This document shows, one piece after another, positions 32,155-42,784 of a stretch of DNA of 64,000 nt. Position numbers and translations under genes: made by a program. The DNA comes from Papaver somniferum. Taxonomy: Eukaryota; Streptophyta; Magnoliopsida; Ranunculales; Papaveraceae. The first letter of the stretch is position 1; every line of letters begins with the position of its first letter. The DNA lies in the NCBI RefSeq assembly GCF_003573695.1, contig NC_039362.1:112199120-112263119 (forward strand), in the 5' to 3' direction. The notes beneath the pieces are model-generated. The model did no database searches, was not told the DNA's origin, and saw only the letters and a program-made list of their open reading frames with translations.

Positions 32155-33482
32155 TCACTTGGGTTCGAATATGCTTCGAATGACAAAGCATTCCTCTGTC
32201 GGGTGTCCCATTCTTCGGTGGTAATAGCAGTATTTGGCTGAGTTTTTATCCATTTTGTTGACATCTACTGTGGTTGGGGGTAGCTGAACTTCTCCTTCAG
32301 CGACCCAGCGATTTAACAACCTGATCGCGGCGTTCCCTATCACAGGGGAGAGGGGTGGTGTTTTATAATCACGCCTTCTTCCTCCGCTCCTCCCTTGATT
32401 TCTGTCGTTGGCGTAAAATTGGTTCCTCCCTTCGCTAGTATTGGGATTCACGTTGCGCGGCGTTCCCGACACCATACCAACTGTGGTGCGCCAAGCAGAA
32501 TCTGTAGGTATCTCTTCTACGCAGTCGGCGATCCTCTCAGCTGCCTCTTCTAGTTCAACAAAAGTCTGGAATCTGACATTAATTAGACCCCTTCTGAAGG
32601 CTGGGACCATCCCGCGTACGTATATTTCGACAAGCGCTTCTTCACTGATATCTTCATGGCAGTCCAGCGTTAGGCGCCGGAAATGCAAGATGTATTTTCC
32701 TACTTCTTCGCATGTTCGTTGTCCACTCCTGCTCATGTCTATTGCTGTTATCTTCCTTTTGGCTGAGTAAACTTTCCAAAAAAGAGCGTGGACAAGGTCT
32801 GCCAGGAATCCACACTTTCTTCTTTTAGGTTGTCATACCAAGTGAACGCCGTGCCTGTGAGTGACTTAGGAAATTCTTTTAAACATAGCTTTCCGTCTGT
32901 CGCTCTGTCGTTCATTGCTGATAGAAATCGGCTGAGATGTTCTCGCGCGTTTCCTTGACCCTCGTATGCCTTGAACTTCGGGGAGACATAGTCTTCGGGG
33001 TACGCATATTCCCGAATGTGTGCTAGGTATGGATTGTGTACGCAGCAAAGGATGTCTTGTTTTATCACGTGATAGTTCTGCTCAAGGTATTCGGCGATCT
33101 CTTTTTGTGATGTCATTGTTGTTTTGTCGCCTTTATGTTCTCCTTTTGTTGCCTCCTCGGGGGTGCTTTGGCCTGCTATTACCGCCTGTGCTATCCAGTC
33201 TTCAAGCTCTTATCTTCTTCGTGAGCGCTCAATCAATTCTTCTTGCATATTTTGTAAGGTTGATGACGCGGATCCCGCTAGCCGAGCCGCCTGCTTGTTC
33301 TTTTCCTGTGTTGCTACTCCTTTCCTTTGGGGTTCGTGGCTTGTCGATTGCTTGATAACACCTAAAATTGGTGTTTCTTCCTCGCTATCATCATTTTCTA
33401 TTATCACCTCATCCAGATCAAGGGGTCGATCAGCCGCTTGGTTTCTTTCTGCGCCTGCATTAGTGTCTCCTGGGTGCGTCAT
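32155..33482 (-). pseudogene. Gypsy (Tat-type) Gag of element E
   Basis: On the minus strand, starting ATG at 33482 just after the PBS: an acidic N-terminus (to 33210, stop), then in the same frame from about 33116 KFKAYEGQGNAREHLSRFLS, KEFPKSLTGTAFTWYDNL and SWQTLSTLFFGKF, the Retrotrans_gag core. After a frame change at about 32745 come YILHFRRLTLDCHED, LVEIYVRGMVP and the zinc-knuckle-like CYYHRRMGHPTEECFVI near the end (stop about 32155). This knuckle form (CxxH...GHxTEEC) is usual for Tat-lineage Gag. Protease and pol should follow but the minisatellite does instead. Confidence 0.8.
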
Positions 33483-33509
33483 GGTGGGCTAGGCACGAGC
33501 TTCTGGATA

Positions 33510-33520
33510 TGGTCGCCAAA
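33510..33520 (-). other. E primer-binding site
   Basis: On the minus strand TTTGGCGACCA follows the LTR; TGGCGACCA matches the start of the plant tRNA-Arg complement also seen at 60179. The later bases diverge. Confidence 0.6.
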
Positions 33521-33894
33521 TGTTGAAAGGTGAATTTGATTTTGGTCCTACCCGTCCTAGCCACACCAAATGACCTCACACTTCCAAATTTGGTAAGAGA
33601 GAGAGTCCCCCCTTTCCATTGTACCTTGTCCTTTCTTTTATAGGCTTTCCTAAAAGCCCCCCTTTTTTACTACATCATGACACATATCCTAACACCTCTT
33701 AATTACTCTTAATGCCATTGTTTAACATAACCTTTCCCTTCTTCATTAATTCTTCCCTTGTCCTCCCATCTTCATTGGTATTTCCTACTTAGACTTGGGT
33801 TTAGTCCCCAAGTCCCCATACCGCAACCCAAGCTCACCTCTATTCTTAGGGGCACCCCCAACTCGTTAAGGAGGTATTTTTTCATGTATCAACA
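33521..33894 (-). repeat. E 5' LTR (right in the window)
   Basis: 374 bases matching the left LTR. On the minus strand it ends CTTTCAACA, followed by the PBS. Confidence 0.9.
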
Positions 33895-33899
33895 GTATG

Positions 33900-34972
33900 T
33901 ATTGAGAAGTCTTGGTTGATGATTGTAGCAAGGTTGTTGTTGCCACCAATCATGGACAATGTGAATTATCAATAATAAAGATGGTTTTGAAAGGTGATGT
34001 TGCAGTAAACAAGGGTTGTTATGGTAGAGCATTGAAAGATGAAGAAGTTTTGGGTGAGTGGTGTTGATTCAAAGGGTTAAGTTATTGATTCGAAAAAAAA
34101 ATAGAGGATCGAAATTGGAATTTCAGTCGAGAAAAGAGGGACTGGTACGTTTTGATGGAGTGGAATTCGAATTCAGAGATTTAGAAGGAAAAAGAATGTT
34201 GGGTGGTTATTAAGAGAAGTTTTTCTTGATAGTGAGCGTCATGGACACGAAAGTGAAGAGAAGGTGTTTTTTTTAATGATTGCAAACAGAAGTGTGACAA
34301 TTATGTCACAGAGTTGCAAATCTGTTACCAATTCAGAAGTGTGGAAAATCTGAATAGCGTGACAAATTTTTAACAGCAATATAACAAACAAAAAAAACAG
34401 TTAGAGCTTGTGGCAGAAGCGTGACGGAAAAATTGTGAGAGAATCTTGAAAAATAAAGAGGTGTGAAGGTTTCGCAATAATAGCATGACTGGAACAGAGA
34501 AGAAGAAACGAAAAAAAGGTTATGAAGAAAGAGATGCAATCACCAACGGTGTTGTTAGAGAAGATCAACAAGAGGAGGTTAGAAAACCTATGAGTTGTGG
34601 AAGAAGATCAACAAAAGGTAGGCGAGCGAGCCTTTGAGTTGTGGAAGAGACGTCACAACAACAAATAATTATGATCGTGAAGAAGGTAACATGTGTACTT
34701 GGGAAGAGAATAAAGGTTTGTGAACTGTGAAAATATCAGTTGTAGCAGACATCACATCAGTGGGTTGTGACTCTTGTTGAAGTAACATGTGAAGAAAAAT
34801 TAAAACATAAAGTAGATTATGAGCTACAATGCTTGGTGATGAGTTACAAATTAGAGTTACAAAATCCTACAAGTGAAGTAGGTGAAAAGGGAGGAAAGCA
34901 TTTGGATAGCTAGTTGATAGAGCACAACAATAGTGTTTCTAGCTTGTTAAGTAGTCTTGGTTTAAGGGAGGA
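33900..34972. other. Right internal part of element D, non-coding
   Basis: G/A-rich sequence with many GAAGAAG and GTTGTGG motifs and no protein I can recognise; the short ORFs are not convincing. Continuity with 25480-26056 is shown by the E target duplication GTATG. Confidence 0.55.
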
Positions 34973-35292
34973 TGTTGGAAATAGTAAACCAAGATTATGG
35001 TTTTTGGATCAACTAGTACAAGTTGACTCTGATTCGGTGAAGTAACTAGTTGAAGTTGACACGGTGTGTCATACTTGAAGATGAAGTAAACTTGAGAAAC
35101 AAGTTGTTTTGGTTCTAGAAGAGTTCTTTATTTAGAGTTTGATTTTATTAGAAAAGTGTCTTTGCTTAGTCGTTAAGTTTGTTAAACTATAATTAGGTTG
35201 TTGAGCCATGAGGATTAATACACCAAAAATTATTATCAATGTAGTCTTTTGTGCTTCCGCGTTTATGCTCTCTTCTTTTGCTCGATCCTACA
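34973..35292 (+). repeat. D 3' LTR
   Basis: 320 bases, preceded by the purine tract TTAAGGGAGGA and ending CCTACA. Flanked on the right by AAACC. Confidence 0.88.
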
Positions 35293-35297
35293 AAACC

Positions 35298-35856
35298 GTC
35301 TTAGACTCTTAGTACATGGATAACTGCTGTTGTTGGAAGTATTCGTATGGAATTATATATTACTTCATTTTTATCACCTAGCATAGCTTCTCATCCAAAC
35401 GTTTTAAGAGATTTTGTTGAAAGTGCTTGATATATTAAAGAGTGGTCTTAACAGCAAGAGGAGACTAATGAGCTTTCTTGAGAAGCTATGGACTTAAATT
35501 TTCATGAAAAATTCACACAACTTCTACACCAGCTAGGCCAGGTTTCCACACGCATATCCGCCATAGCATAGCCACAGGGCCACACTTGATTAACCTCTTG
35601 ACTCCTGGAGAGTCCCTTTGCATAGTATTGTTGCATTTCGTTTTACATCCCTACATCTAATTTTAACCAACGATATGTATTTTATTGCGTTCTTCATAAC
35701 AAGGAGAGTTGATCTACTTATATTGCTCTGCGGAAAACTATATGATCAATAAAACAAAAATAAAATGGATACAGTGCTTCAAGAAATAAAAATAAAATAG
35801 ATACAACTTCCTCCCAATAAGCAAAAGAATGCATTCAAAAAATACAACTCAAGCAA
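35298..35856. other. Non-coding interval of X
   Basis: Low-complexity A/T-rich DNA between elements D and F; nothing recognised. Confidence 0.4.
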
Positions 35857-35864
35857 TTAAAGAA

Positions 35865-37202
35865 GGCAGTGACTAAATGCAACCCACGTTTGGGTTAAAT
35901 GCAATCCTGGCTAAATGCAACCCACATAAAAATGTAATTTGTTAAATACAACCTAAATCATTTTTAACAATTTTGATATATACAATCCTATTGTTGACCG
36001 ATTTGAATCAACATAAGTTTTTTAATATTTCTTCTTCTTTATTAGAGATAGAACGAGAGAGACGGCTGAGGAAGTTACCATTACCATTGATTTTTTTTGC
36101 TAGCTTCTTTTTCATGGAGAAATTCAGTCAAAGAATTAGCTGAGAACTCCAAAAAAACATCTTCTCCTAAACCCTTTTCATGCTCTCAAAAAAATGAAAA
36201 AAAAAACTGAAAAAGTAAAAAACCCCAAATCCTTCTTCTCTGTCACCGTGATTAATTAAAAGGTTATGATCCTTCCTCATTCGCCAAGAAAATCGATTGA
36301 AAGCATCAATCAAAATGCCTCGTAAACGATTATAAACTATTGCAGCTTATGGTCGCTCGTAAACGATTGACTTAAGCATTGTCATCATCTACCAGTTAGT
36401 GTGAAAGAAAAATTATCTAAAAACATAGGTTCGGCCAAACTTGGATGACTTCTTTCATCCGGAGTCGAGCACACTTGGATGACTGCTTTCATCCGGAGTC
36501 GACCAGACTTGGATGACTGCAACATCAACAATAGGCGGTAAGAAAATTTTAAAGTCGACCATAAATAATAGACTATCACAGCTTATGGTCGCTCGTAAAC
36601 GATTGACTTAAGCATTGCCCTCATCTACAAGTTAGTGTGAAAGAAATTATCTAAAAACATAGGGTCGACCAGACTTGGATGACTGCTTTCATTCGGAGTT
36701 GACCAGACTTGGATGATTGCTTTCATTCGAAGTCGACCAGACTTGGATGACTGCAACATCAACAATAGGCGGTAAGGAATAAAAGGGTCAGTCATTTATA
36801 GCTGACCATTTGGGCAATGATTAATTTCATTCTGGCCGACTCTAGGCTCTTCAAGTCAACCAGGACAAAACGACTTTGTGTGTCAGTTCAGCAAAGATTT
36901 TCTTCCGAATCATCTAGGGTTTGGCCTTGATTTTCAAAACTTGGATCACTCATTGAATAAGTTATGATTAGGGTTTACAGTTCATTAGTGGAGAAGAAAA
37001 AAAGGAAAAAAAAAACTAAATATAAACTTGCCGTAATGGAGAAGGCATGATTGGGTTGTTGTTTTGGATTATGAGTTGGGTTTGACTTGACTTTTTTAGG
37101 TTGCATTTAGTCACTTTTAAAAGTAAAGTAAGTATATCAGAATTTCAAAAATGATATCTAGGTTGCATTTAATCCAAACGTGGGTTGCATTTAGTCACTG
37201 TC
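35865..37202. mobile_element. F: non-autonomous TIR DNA transposon
   Basis: Long terminal inverted repeats: the left end reads GGCAGTGACTAAATGCAACC and goes on for about 40 bases with one mismatch to the complement of the right end. TTAAAGAA flanks both sides (35857-35864 and 37203-37210), an 8-bp target duplication. Additional GGTTGCATTTAGTCAC copies lie just inside each end. There is no transposase. An 8-bp TSD suggests hAT; the long TIR starting with G would also suit a MULE with a worn TSD. Confidence 0.8.
36347..36781. repeat. Tandem duplication of about 236 bp inside F
   Basis: The block starting CTTATGGTCGCTCGTAAACG recurs at 36583. Each copy contains two or three units of a 36-bp repeat, GACCAGACTTGGATGACTGC plus TTTCATTCGGAGTC, and ends CAACAATAGGCGGTAAG. 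It is a repeat within a repeat. Confidence 0.85.
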
Positions 37203-37327
37203 TTAAAGAAACAACAATGTTGTACAGCATCAATATGAGCCAAACCTTACAGAAAAATATGAAAATAAGCAAGTTACATATGTAAACACACTTAGATTGA
37301 AGAACTTCAATTGGGAAAAGTAATTAA

Positions 37328-38163
37328 TCAAGGGCTGGTTGAGTGAGGAAATGTGGGTTTTGGTAGAGAAGGCAATTCTGGCAGTTTTGGAATTTCCAAT
37401 TTGTGAAACGATGGCAGTTCAGGTTTGGGTAGGTCGGTAGGGACCTTGGGGAGAGGTGGTAATTCAGTGTCCGGCAAAGTTGGGACCTTAAGCTTTGGCA
37501 ACTCAGGTTTCGTCAACGCTGGAGCGTCAAGCTTTGGCAACTCAGGTTTTGCTACTTCAGTCTTTGGCACTTCAAGATTGGGAAATTCTGGCTTTGGCAG
37601 TTCTGTCTTGGGCAATTCTGGCTTTGGCAATTCAAAGTTGGGTAATTGCATCTTCGGCAATTCAGGGTTTGGAACTTCAGGCTTCGGCAATTGAGTTTTT
37701 GGTAGATCGGGCACTGGAAGAGTAGTAGGCACTTCAAATTTCGGCAATTCAGGTGTCGGCAAAGTTGGAACGCCAAGCTTTGGCACCTCTGAATTCGCGG
37801 TTAAAGATGCCGCTTCCGTCTTAGGCAGTGATGGCCATTCGAGCTTTGGTAGAGATGGAATTTCACTCTTAGGAAATGATGGCAGCTCAGGTTTTGGTAC
37901 AGATGGGATGTCAATCTTAGGGAATGTTGGCAACTCCGGCTTCGATAAGGACGGAATGTCAATCTTCGGCAACTCTGGCTTTGGTAAATTTGGGAACTCG
38001 TGTAGCGGTGGTAGTTCAGGTTTAGGTAATGTAAGTTTGGAATCTCTAGAACAGTTGGTGTTGTTTCCAACAGATAACGAGCTGCTTGAACTACCGTTAC
38101 CTGATTGCCGTGACTAAGAAACAAACTACAAATCATGACAAACATCAAATAATGAGCAGCCAT
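37328..38163 (-). pseudogene. PELPK-type proline-rich secreted protein, one frameshift
   Basis: The minus-strand ATG at 38163 opens MAAHYLMFVMICSLFLSHG, a clear signal peptide, followed by a short mature N-terminus (ARYLLETTPTVLEIP). At about 38037 the frame must shift by one base; the other frame then runs to the stop at 37328 with Pro/Glu/Leu/Lys repeats, including nine PELP motifs in the last 214 residues. This matches the PELPK cell-wall protein family, linked to seedling and root growth. I see one apparent single-base deletion and no intron signals that would repair it. A pseudogene or an assembly indel are both possible. Confidence 0.75.
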
Positions 38164-38263
38164 GGCTGATGATGATAAGTAAAGAAGCTTAGTATTATAA
38201 ATGGTTCTGGAAGGAAAGAAAATAGAAGGTTTGAGAATGAATTGAAGATGTGTTTGCATGAAC

Positions 38264-38278
38264 GGGTTTTTATAAGAA
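38264..38278 (-). promoter_or_regulatory. TATA box of the PELPK gene
   Basis: On the minus strand TCTTATAAAAACCCG lies about 105 bases before the ATG at 38163, giving a normal plant 5' UTR of about 70-80 bases. Confidence 0.6.
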
Positions 38279-38595
38279 GATCCTCATACGTTATGTGGCA
38301 CATAGGTTAGATATTGTTAGCTGAAATGTGAGATGACAAGTCAACGAAGTAGGAGAGACTTTACGAACTTGTGTTTAATTAGTTAAACTTCTCACCTGTC
38401 CTTTACAAAGATATGAGATATGGGATATTGTTAAACTTAAGACTCGGTCTGCAAGAAAATGGTGATTAACACGGAAAAAAAATAAAAAATACTGCAAGTA
38501 ATAAGCAGCTTTGAGGAGTTTTGTGAAGTATTGGCTTAGGGGAGTTTCAGGGACTGGTATCCGTTTAGTCATAAAGATAAATCGGGAAACCTACT

Positions 38596-38828
38596 TGTTA
38601 GAATAGGGGATCCACCTCAAAACCAATTGACATTGAGTGGAGTGGCCCATAGAATTATAAACCGCAGGATCTTAGATTGCCCAAATAATGTGGGACTAAT
38701 AATCGAGTGACCCATAGAGTTATAAACTGCAGGATCTTAGATTGCTCAAATAATGTGGGACTAATGATCGAGTTATAAACCTCAGCATCTTAAATTGCCC
38801 AAACAATGTGGGACTAATAATCTCAACA
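38596..38828 (-). repeat. G 3' LTR with internal triplication
   Basis: The LTR contains three copies of a unit reading ATTAGTCCCACATTRTTTGRGC and on to TTTATAACTC on the minus strand, while the 5' LTR has one. Slippage within one LTR after insertion, or in the donor, explains the length difference. Confidence 0.88.
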
Positions 38829-39060
38829 CGCCACACGCCTCCTCACGTTCAGCCTTGTTGGATCTAACACGTGAACAATAAATCGGGTGACGCGGAGTAA
38901 AGGCGCGGTCAAATGACTCATCGCAAATAGCCTGCTCTAATACCATGTTAGAATACGGCATCCAACTCAAAACCAATTGGCAATGAGTGGAGTGGCTTAT
39001 AGAGTTATAAACTGAAGGATCTTAGATTGCCCAAACAATGTGGGACTAATAATCTCAACA
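38596..39060 (-). mobile_element. G: TRIM (miniature LTR retrotransposon)
   Basis: Orientation is minus. LTRs start TGTTGAGATTATTAGTCCC and end ATTCTAACA; the 5' LTR is 38946-39060 (115 bases) and the 3' LTR 38596-38828 (233 bases). After the 5' LTR on the minus strand comes TGGTATTAGAGCAGG, a near-perfect initiator-Met PBS; GAGGAGGCGTGTGGCG before the 3' LTR is the PPT. The internal part is 117 bases. CTACT flanks both ends (38591-38595, 39061-39065). It has no coding and depends on another element's enzymes. Confidence 0.93.
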
Positions 39061-39066
39061 CTACTG

Positions 39067-39099
39067 CATATAAAGGAAAGTAAGAAAGGTATAAAAACA
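39067..39099 (+). promoter_or_regulatory. Two TATA-like motifs upstream of the SPT16-like frame
   Basis: GCATATAAAGG and GGTATAAAAAC lie about 115 and 95 bases before the ATG at 39189. They may be the remnant promoter of the SPT16-like copy. Confidence 0.35.
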
Positions 39100-39188
39100 A
39101 AATCATACAAGGCAAACAAAATCCCAAAGTAATTTTTTTGTTTCATCTCTCTGCGTATTATTGCTTCTAATCCGGTAATTGTTCATCG

Positions 39189-40286
39189 ATGTCTATCTCC
39201 CAATCCTCGGAGCCGAATTCTGATCGAATCTCAAGTGTAACCGCCTTTCCCAAGTTTGAGATTCATCATGTTACAGATGAGGAGATTAGGGTGAAGCAGG
39301 CACATCTCGCTCACTTTATAAGGTACAGGCCTGCCAGGAGATTATCCGGGCGTCAGTCTAGGACAGCAGACTATGTCGACCTCTCGAAGTCTTTTGCATT
39401 CCCACCAAGTCGTTTTGATCCCAAGAAGCTACGGATGCATGAAGATCCTTTGCAGTTAACTGACGCCATGATGTTCCTTCCCAGCGGAGCAGCATTTTCT
39501 TGTACCCTTGAGGCCCATGTAAACAGTTTCCGAATCACCTGAGGTTCAGAGTTTCAGGTGGATCTCATGTTTCCGAACGTAAGAGAGTCTTTGGTGCAAC
39601 TAGGCGTGAGCTGGGTGCATCCTCCTGCTCTGCTATTCTGCTTGCATCGCCCCATCATGGTGTTGGGAGAAAAGACTGAGGATATCCAAGTCTTTCTGCT
39701 CTCAGCTGACCTTGAGAAAGGCCGGCGAACCTGGCGTCGTGACGAAGAATTAGTAAACTTTGCCCGCAAAGTTGGAGAAAATCATCGGACTTGCGGGACT
39801 AGATTTCCGATACATTACCAGGCGCTAGAGAACTGTGAAATTCATGGGGTTTCTTCACCTGAATCAGTCACCCATGCCCTGACAAAATCTGCCATAGTTG
39901 TGATTCTAAAAGAACTACCTTTCTTTGTGATCCGACTGCGCGACGTAGAGATTGTTAATCTGACACACCGTCAATCTGATGAAATAGACATGACAATCGT
40001 ATTTGAAGACTTCACCCTTGGTGTATAAATTTCTTCGGTTCCCTCCATATTTCTCACTGACATAAAACGTCGTCTTGATTTTGGAGACGTCAAGTTCTAT
40101 GTTAACGAATCAAAAGTAGACTGGCGTGTCTTAGTGAGAGACATTGCAGAGTATCCTGAGAAGTTCAGAAAGATGGGTGGATGGGATTCCTTGGATCTTG
40201 AGGATGATCTTACTTTGGCCTGCTATCCGCATGCAGATTCTGCTTACCAAAGAGATTCAGTGGGATTCCTTGCATCTCGAGGATGA
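39189..40286 (+). pseudogene. SPT16-like fragment (FACT histone chaperone subunit)
   Basis: One frame runs from ATG 39189 to TGA 40284-40286, broken only by TGA (39540-39542) and TAA (40026-40028). The clear SPT16 middle-domain pieces are GAAFSCTLEAHVNSFRI, QVDLMFPNVRESL, CLHRPIMVLGEKTEDIQVF, IHGVSSPESVTHALTKSA, FFVIRLRDVEIVNL, IDMTIVFEDF and GGWDSLDLEDD. SPT16 is the large FACT subunit that handles H2A-H2B and H3-H4 during transcription. A complete protein exceeds 1,000 residues; here the N-terminal peptidase-like and dimerisation parts are missing and the first 80 residues are not clearly SPT16. Divergence is higher than usual for this protein, so it is a long-relaxed partial copy. No introns are seen. 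Confidence 0.82.
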
Positions 40287-40325
40287 TCTTACTCTGGCCT
40301 GCTATCGGCCTGCAGATTCTGCTTA
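40182..40325 (+). repeat. 79-bp tandem duplication at the SPT16 fragment end
   Basis: TGGGATTCCTTGGATCTTGA begins a unit repeated at 40261, through GGCCTGC and CAGATTCTGCTTA. 79 is not a multiple of three, so the second copy shifts frame and leads to the stop. Confidence 0.88.
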
Positions 40326-40330
40326 GGGAG

Positions 40331-42784
40331 TTGAGAACTACAAAATTAATTCATCTCTGTTGCTCTAGTTTTTTTCAGTTTGATATATTGTTGGTATTGT
40401 TAATGATAGATTTGCAAAGGGGTAATGTCCTTCCTGAATTTTATATTGCTCTATCTATGTTGCTTTCACAGTTCTCTAGCCCACTGATGAACTATCTAAG
40501 ACATACCCAATGATATGGGATGTTAAACTTAAGACCAAGGATTCAAACCACCAAGAAAATTAAAGTGCAACAAAATGGTGATTAACACAAATTTACTGCA
40601 AATGGTAAGCAGCTTATAGGGGGTAAAAAACAACAATACTTAGAATATTCATCGAGTGAAGATATCTAATGAATGTCAAACTAAAACAGAAAAAGGACTA
40701 TAAAGCTTAACATTATATTTCAAAGACAAAGTTGTCCCAGTTGCCAAGAGCAACACCTTTTCTAGCAAGACGATCTCCTGAGAAATTGGTCTATCTAAAG
40801 TAATCTTTAAATTGAATATGAAGGAGAGAGGCTTACCAGAAAATCCAAGGTAACTACCCTCTCATGAAGGCATGAATAATAATCTTCCTGAGAAACATGC
40901 CAGATGCATCCTGTATGAAACTTGTGGCCGTACAAGTCACTAGTGTGTGCCTAGAAGTGGCGCCTCACGATCATACTACTATTAAATTGCGGACACTTGT
41001 TATTATTCAGCTTCCGTAAGTTACTCGACAAAGACACAGAGAACCCGAACTAGATCCATCCCTTCTTTGTGATCTTCTGTTGCATTGATTCAAAACTTCT
41101 GAACTAGTATTCAGCCTTGATATTGGCAGGGTTTGATCTTCTGGTTGGAGCTGAGAGCAATACTCACTGGACAAACCACACATGCCTTCAAGTTGGCAAC
41201 TTCACATGGTGAGTTGAAAAGCAGCTTTTCAATCAGTAAGATGATCAGTAACAATTGCTTGGAAAGTGAAATCCAAAAGCCCAGCAGGACTACTGCAGTT
41301 ATTTTCAAGCCTCCATAAACGGATCTCACATCCATAGTGATAAATATACAACTCGGGACCTTTAAACCACGACACAGTTACTCACTTAATCTGAGATAGA
41401 CTCTATACAATCTTGTGAAGGAATTTAAAGAAAAGAGTAAAGCAAATAACAGATGTGTTTGGCGGTTGCTCTTTTTATCTTAAGAAATCTATTCAATCTT
41501 ATAAAGAGCTCAGATTTTGGCTCCCGCAATATAGATTGTGTGTGTCTGTATAATAATTTCCAAGCCGCCAGATTAGGTAGGAATCAATTAAGCCTGACTC
41601 AAGTCGTTTGGTTTTCTTATGATTAATATGTTCAAGAAGAAGATGTTTAATCGTGAAACACATGGTTCTGTCTGTTTAAGTTGCTGCCTAGAAACTAGAT
41701 ATTAACTAAACAAGTTGTATGGTTGCTTTAATGATCATCACCAACATGCATAAGAAACTAGATAGTTCAACAGAAAAACTCTAGCAACACGGAAACATAC
41801 CCATGGATTGAACATGTCTTCAGGTAAGCAAATAGATAATTGGGCAGTGATCCATTATCAGTCCATTCTCCATATGTTTTGACCCTGGAAAAACATACCC
41901 ACAATTAAAATCAGGTTCTCTTGTAGTTTCACTAAATTTACAACTAAATGCATAATGAGATCTTTAAAGTGAAATAAAAGGTTACTAATTCCACATTGCA
42001 GGTAAGTGAATTTGAGGATGAAATGAAGTCTCTTACCATGCCTCTCTTTTTGTCCTTTTCAGATTCACTCATGACTTCATAAGTGAACTGATGATCCTAA
42101 ACATCATCAGCATCATAGGAAGCTTTTTTACGCCTTCTCCCTCAACAAACTGTGTGGCAGCATCGTATTTCTGCTTCCCCAGCATCAAATGTTACAACCT
42201 CGAACATCACTAAGGTCTTTTGTAAGCCTTTTGTTAGCTCATCCATGGCACCCGAAGCAAAAATAATCTCTTCAGCAACAAAAAAAAAACATCTTTCTCA
42301 ATATTGCTTCAAGGGTCCCACAGTTGCGTTGGACCAACAAAATAAGAAAAGTAACAAAAAATGTAAGTAACTTACTCCATTGATAAGATGCCCAGGGCTG
42401 AGATTAATCTGCAGATTTACTCCCAAAGCATCATAAGTAGTCGTCTGAGTCTCACAATTGGGAGAGATTTAAACTTGCTCCAGAATCAGGGAGTAACAAG
42501 AAGTCAGTTGCAGTTGTAATTCTGACTCGACCTTAAGCCACATACAGTACTGTGTGTGACTAAAACCAGAGTTGGCCTTTACCAAATTTTTCAGCAATAA
42601 CTGCTTGGGTAAGATCCAGAAAATATGTCCACATCATACAGAGACGCGGAACTGAATAATCTAACTGCAGGTAACTTTCAAGGATGCAGAACCAGATACA
42701 GTATAGCAATTAACTTCCTTCAGGGAGCATACAATGGGGTGGAATCTCCTGCAACAAATGGAAGTAGTACCATGCCCAAATCTA
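40331..42784. other. Intergenic stretch, no gene supported
   Basis: About 2.4 kb with several short ORFs (largest about 75 codons) and no domain I recognise on either strand. It may hold old introns or regulatory DNA of the neighbouring genes. Confidence 0.4.

Larger units (their letters stand above)
26062..33894 (-). mobile_element. E: gypsy element with gag only and an antisense PMD gene
   Basis: LTRs at 26062-26437 and 33521-33894, flanked by GTATG at 26057-26061 and 33895-33899. Orientation is minus: after the right-hand LTR, on the minus strand, TTTGGCGACCA begins the PBS (first bases of the tRNA-Arg complement), then gag follows. A purine tract AGGGGACTAA on the minus strand precedes the other LTR. 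No protease, RT or integrase is present, so it is non-autonomous. The space usually taken by pol holds a minisatellite and a multi-exon plus-strand gene with a PMD domain. Extra antisense ORFs are known from Tat-type gypsy elements, which fits the PBS and Gag type. Confidence 0.88.
25160..35292 (+). mobile_element. D: small non-autonomous LTR element, split by E
   Basis: 320-base LTRs at 25160-25479 and 34973-35292 start TGTTGGAAATA and end GATCCTA(C/G)A. The flanks AAACT (25155-25159) and AAACC (35293-35297) differ at one base, consistent with an old 5-bp TSD. The native internal part is about 1.65 kb (25480-26056 and 33900-34972). A PBS-like TGATATCAGC (25482-25491) and a purine tract AAGGGAGGA before the 3' LTR suggest copia ancestry. 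One short Lys/Glu-rich ORF (about 25480-25648) is the only coding hint. Confidence 0.85.

Noticed and set aside
32441..33492. Plus-strand frames of about 110-120 codons over element E gag
   Set aside because: The minus strand encodes recognisable Gag motifs with a PBS in the right place; these are its shadows.
37425..37725. Plus-strand Gly/Ser-rich frames opposite the PELPK gene
   Set aside because: They are antisense shadows of the PELPK repeats; the minus strand has the signal peptide and TATA box.
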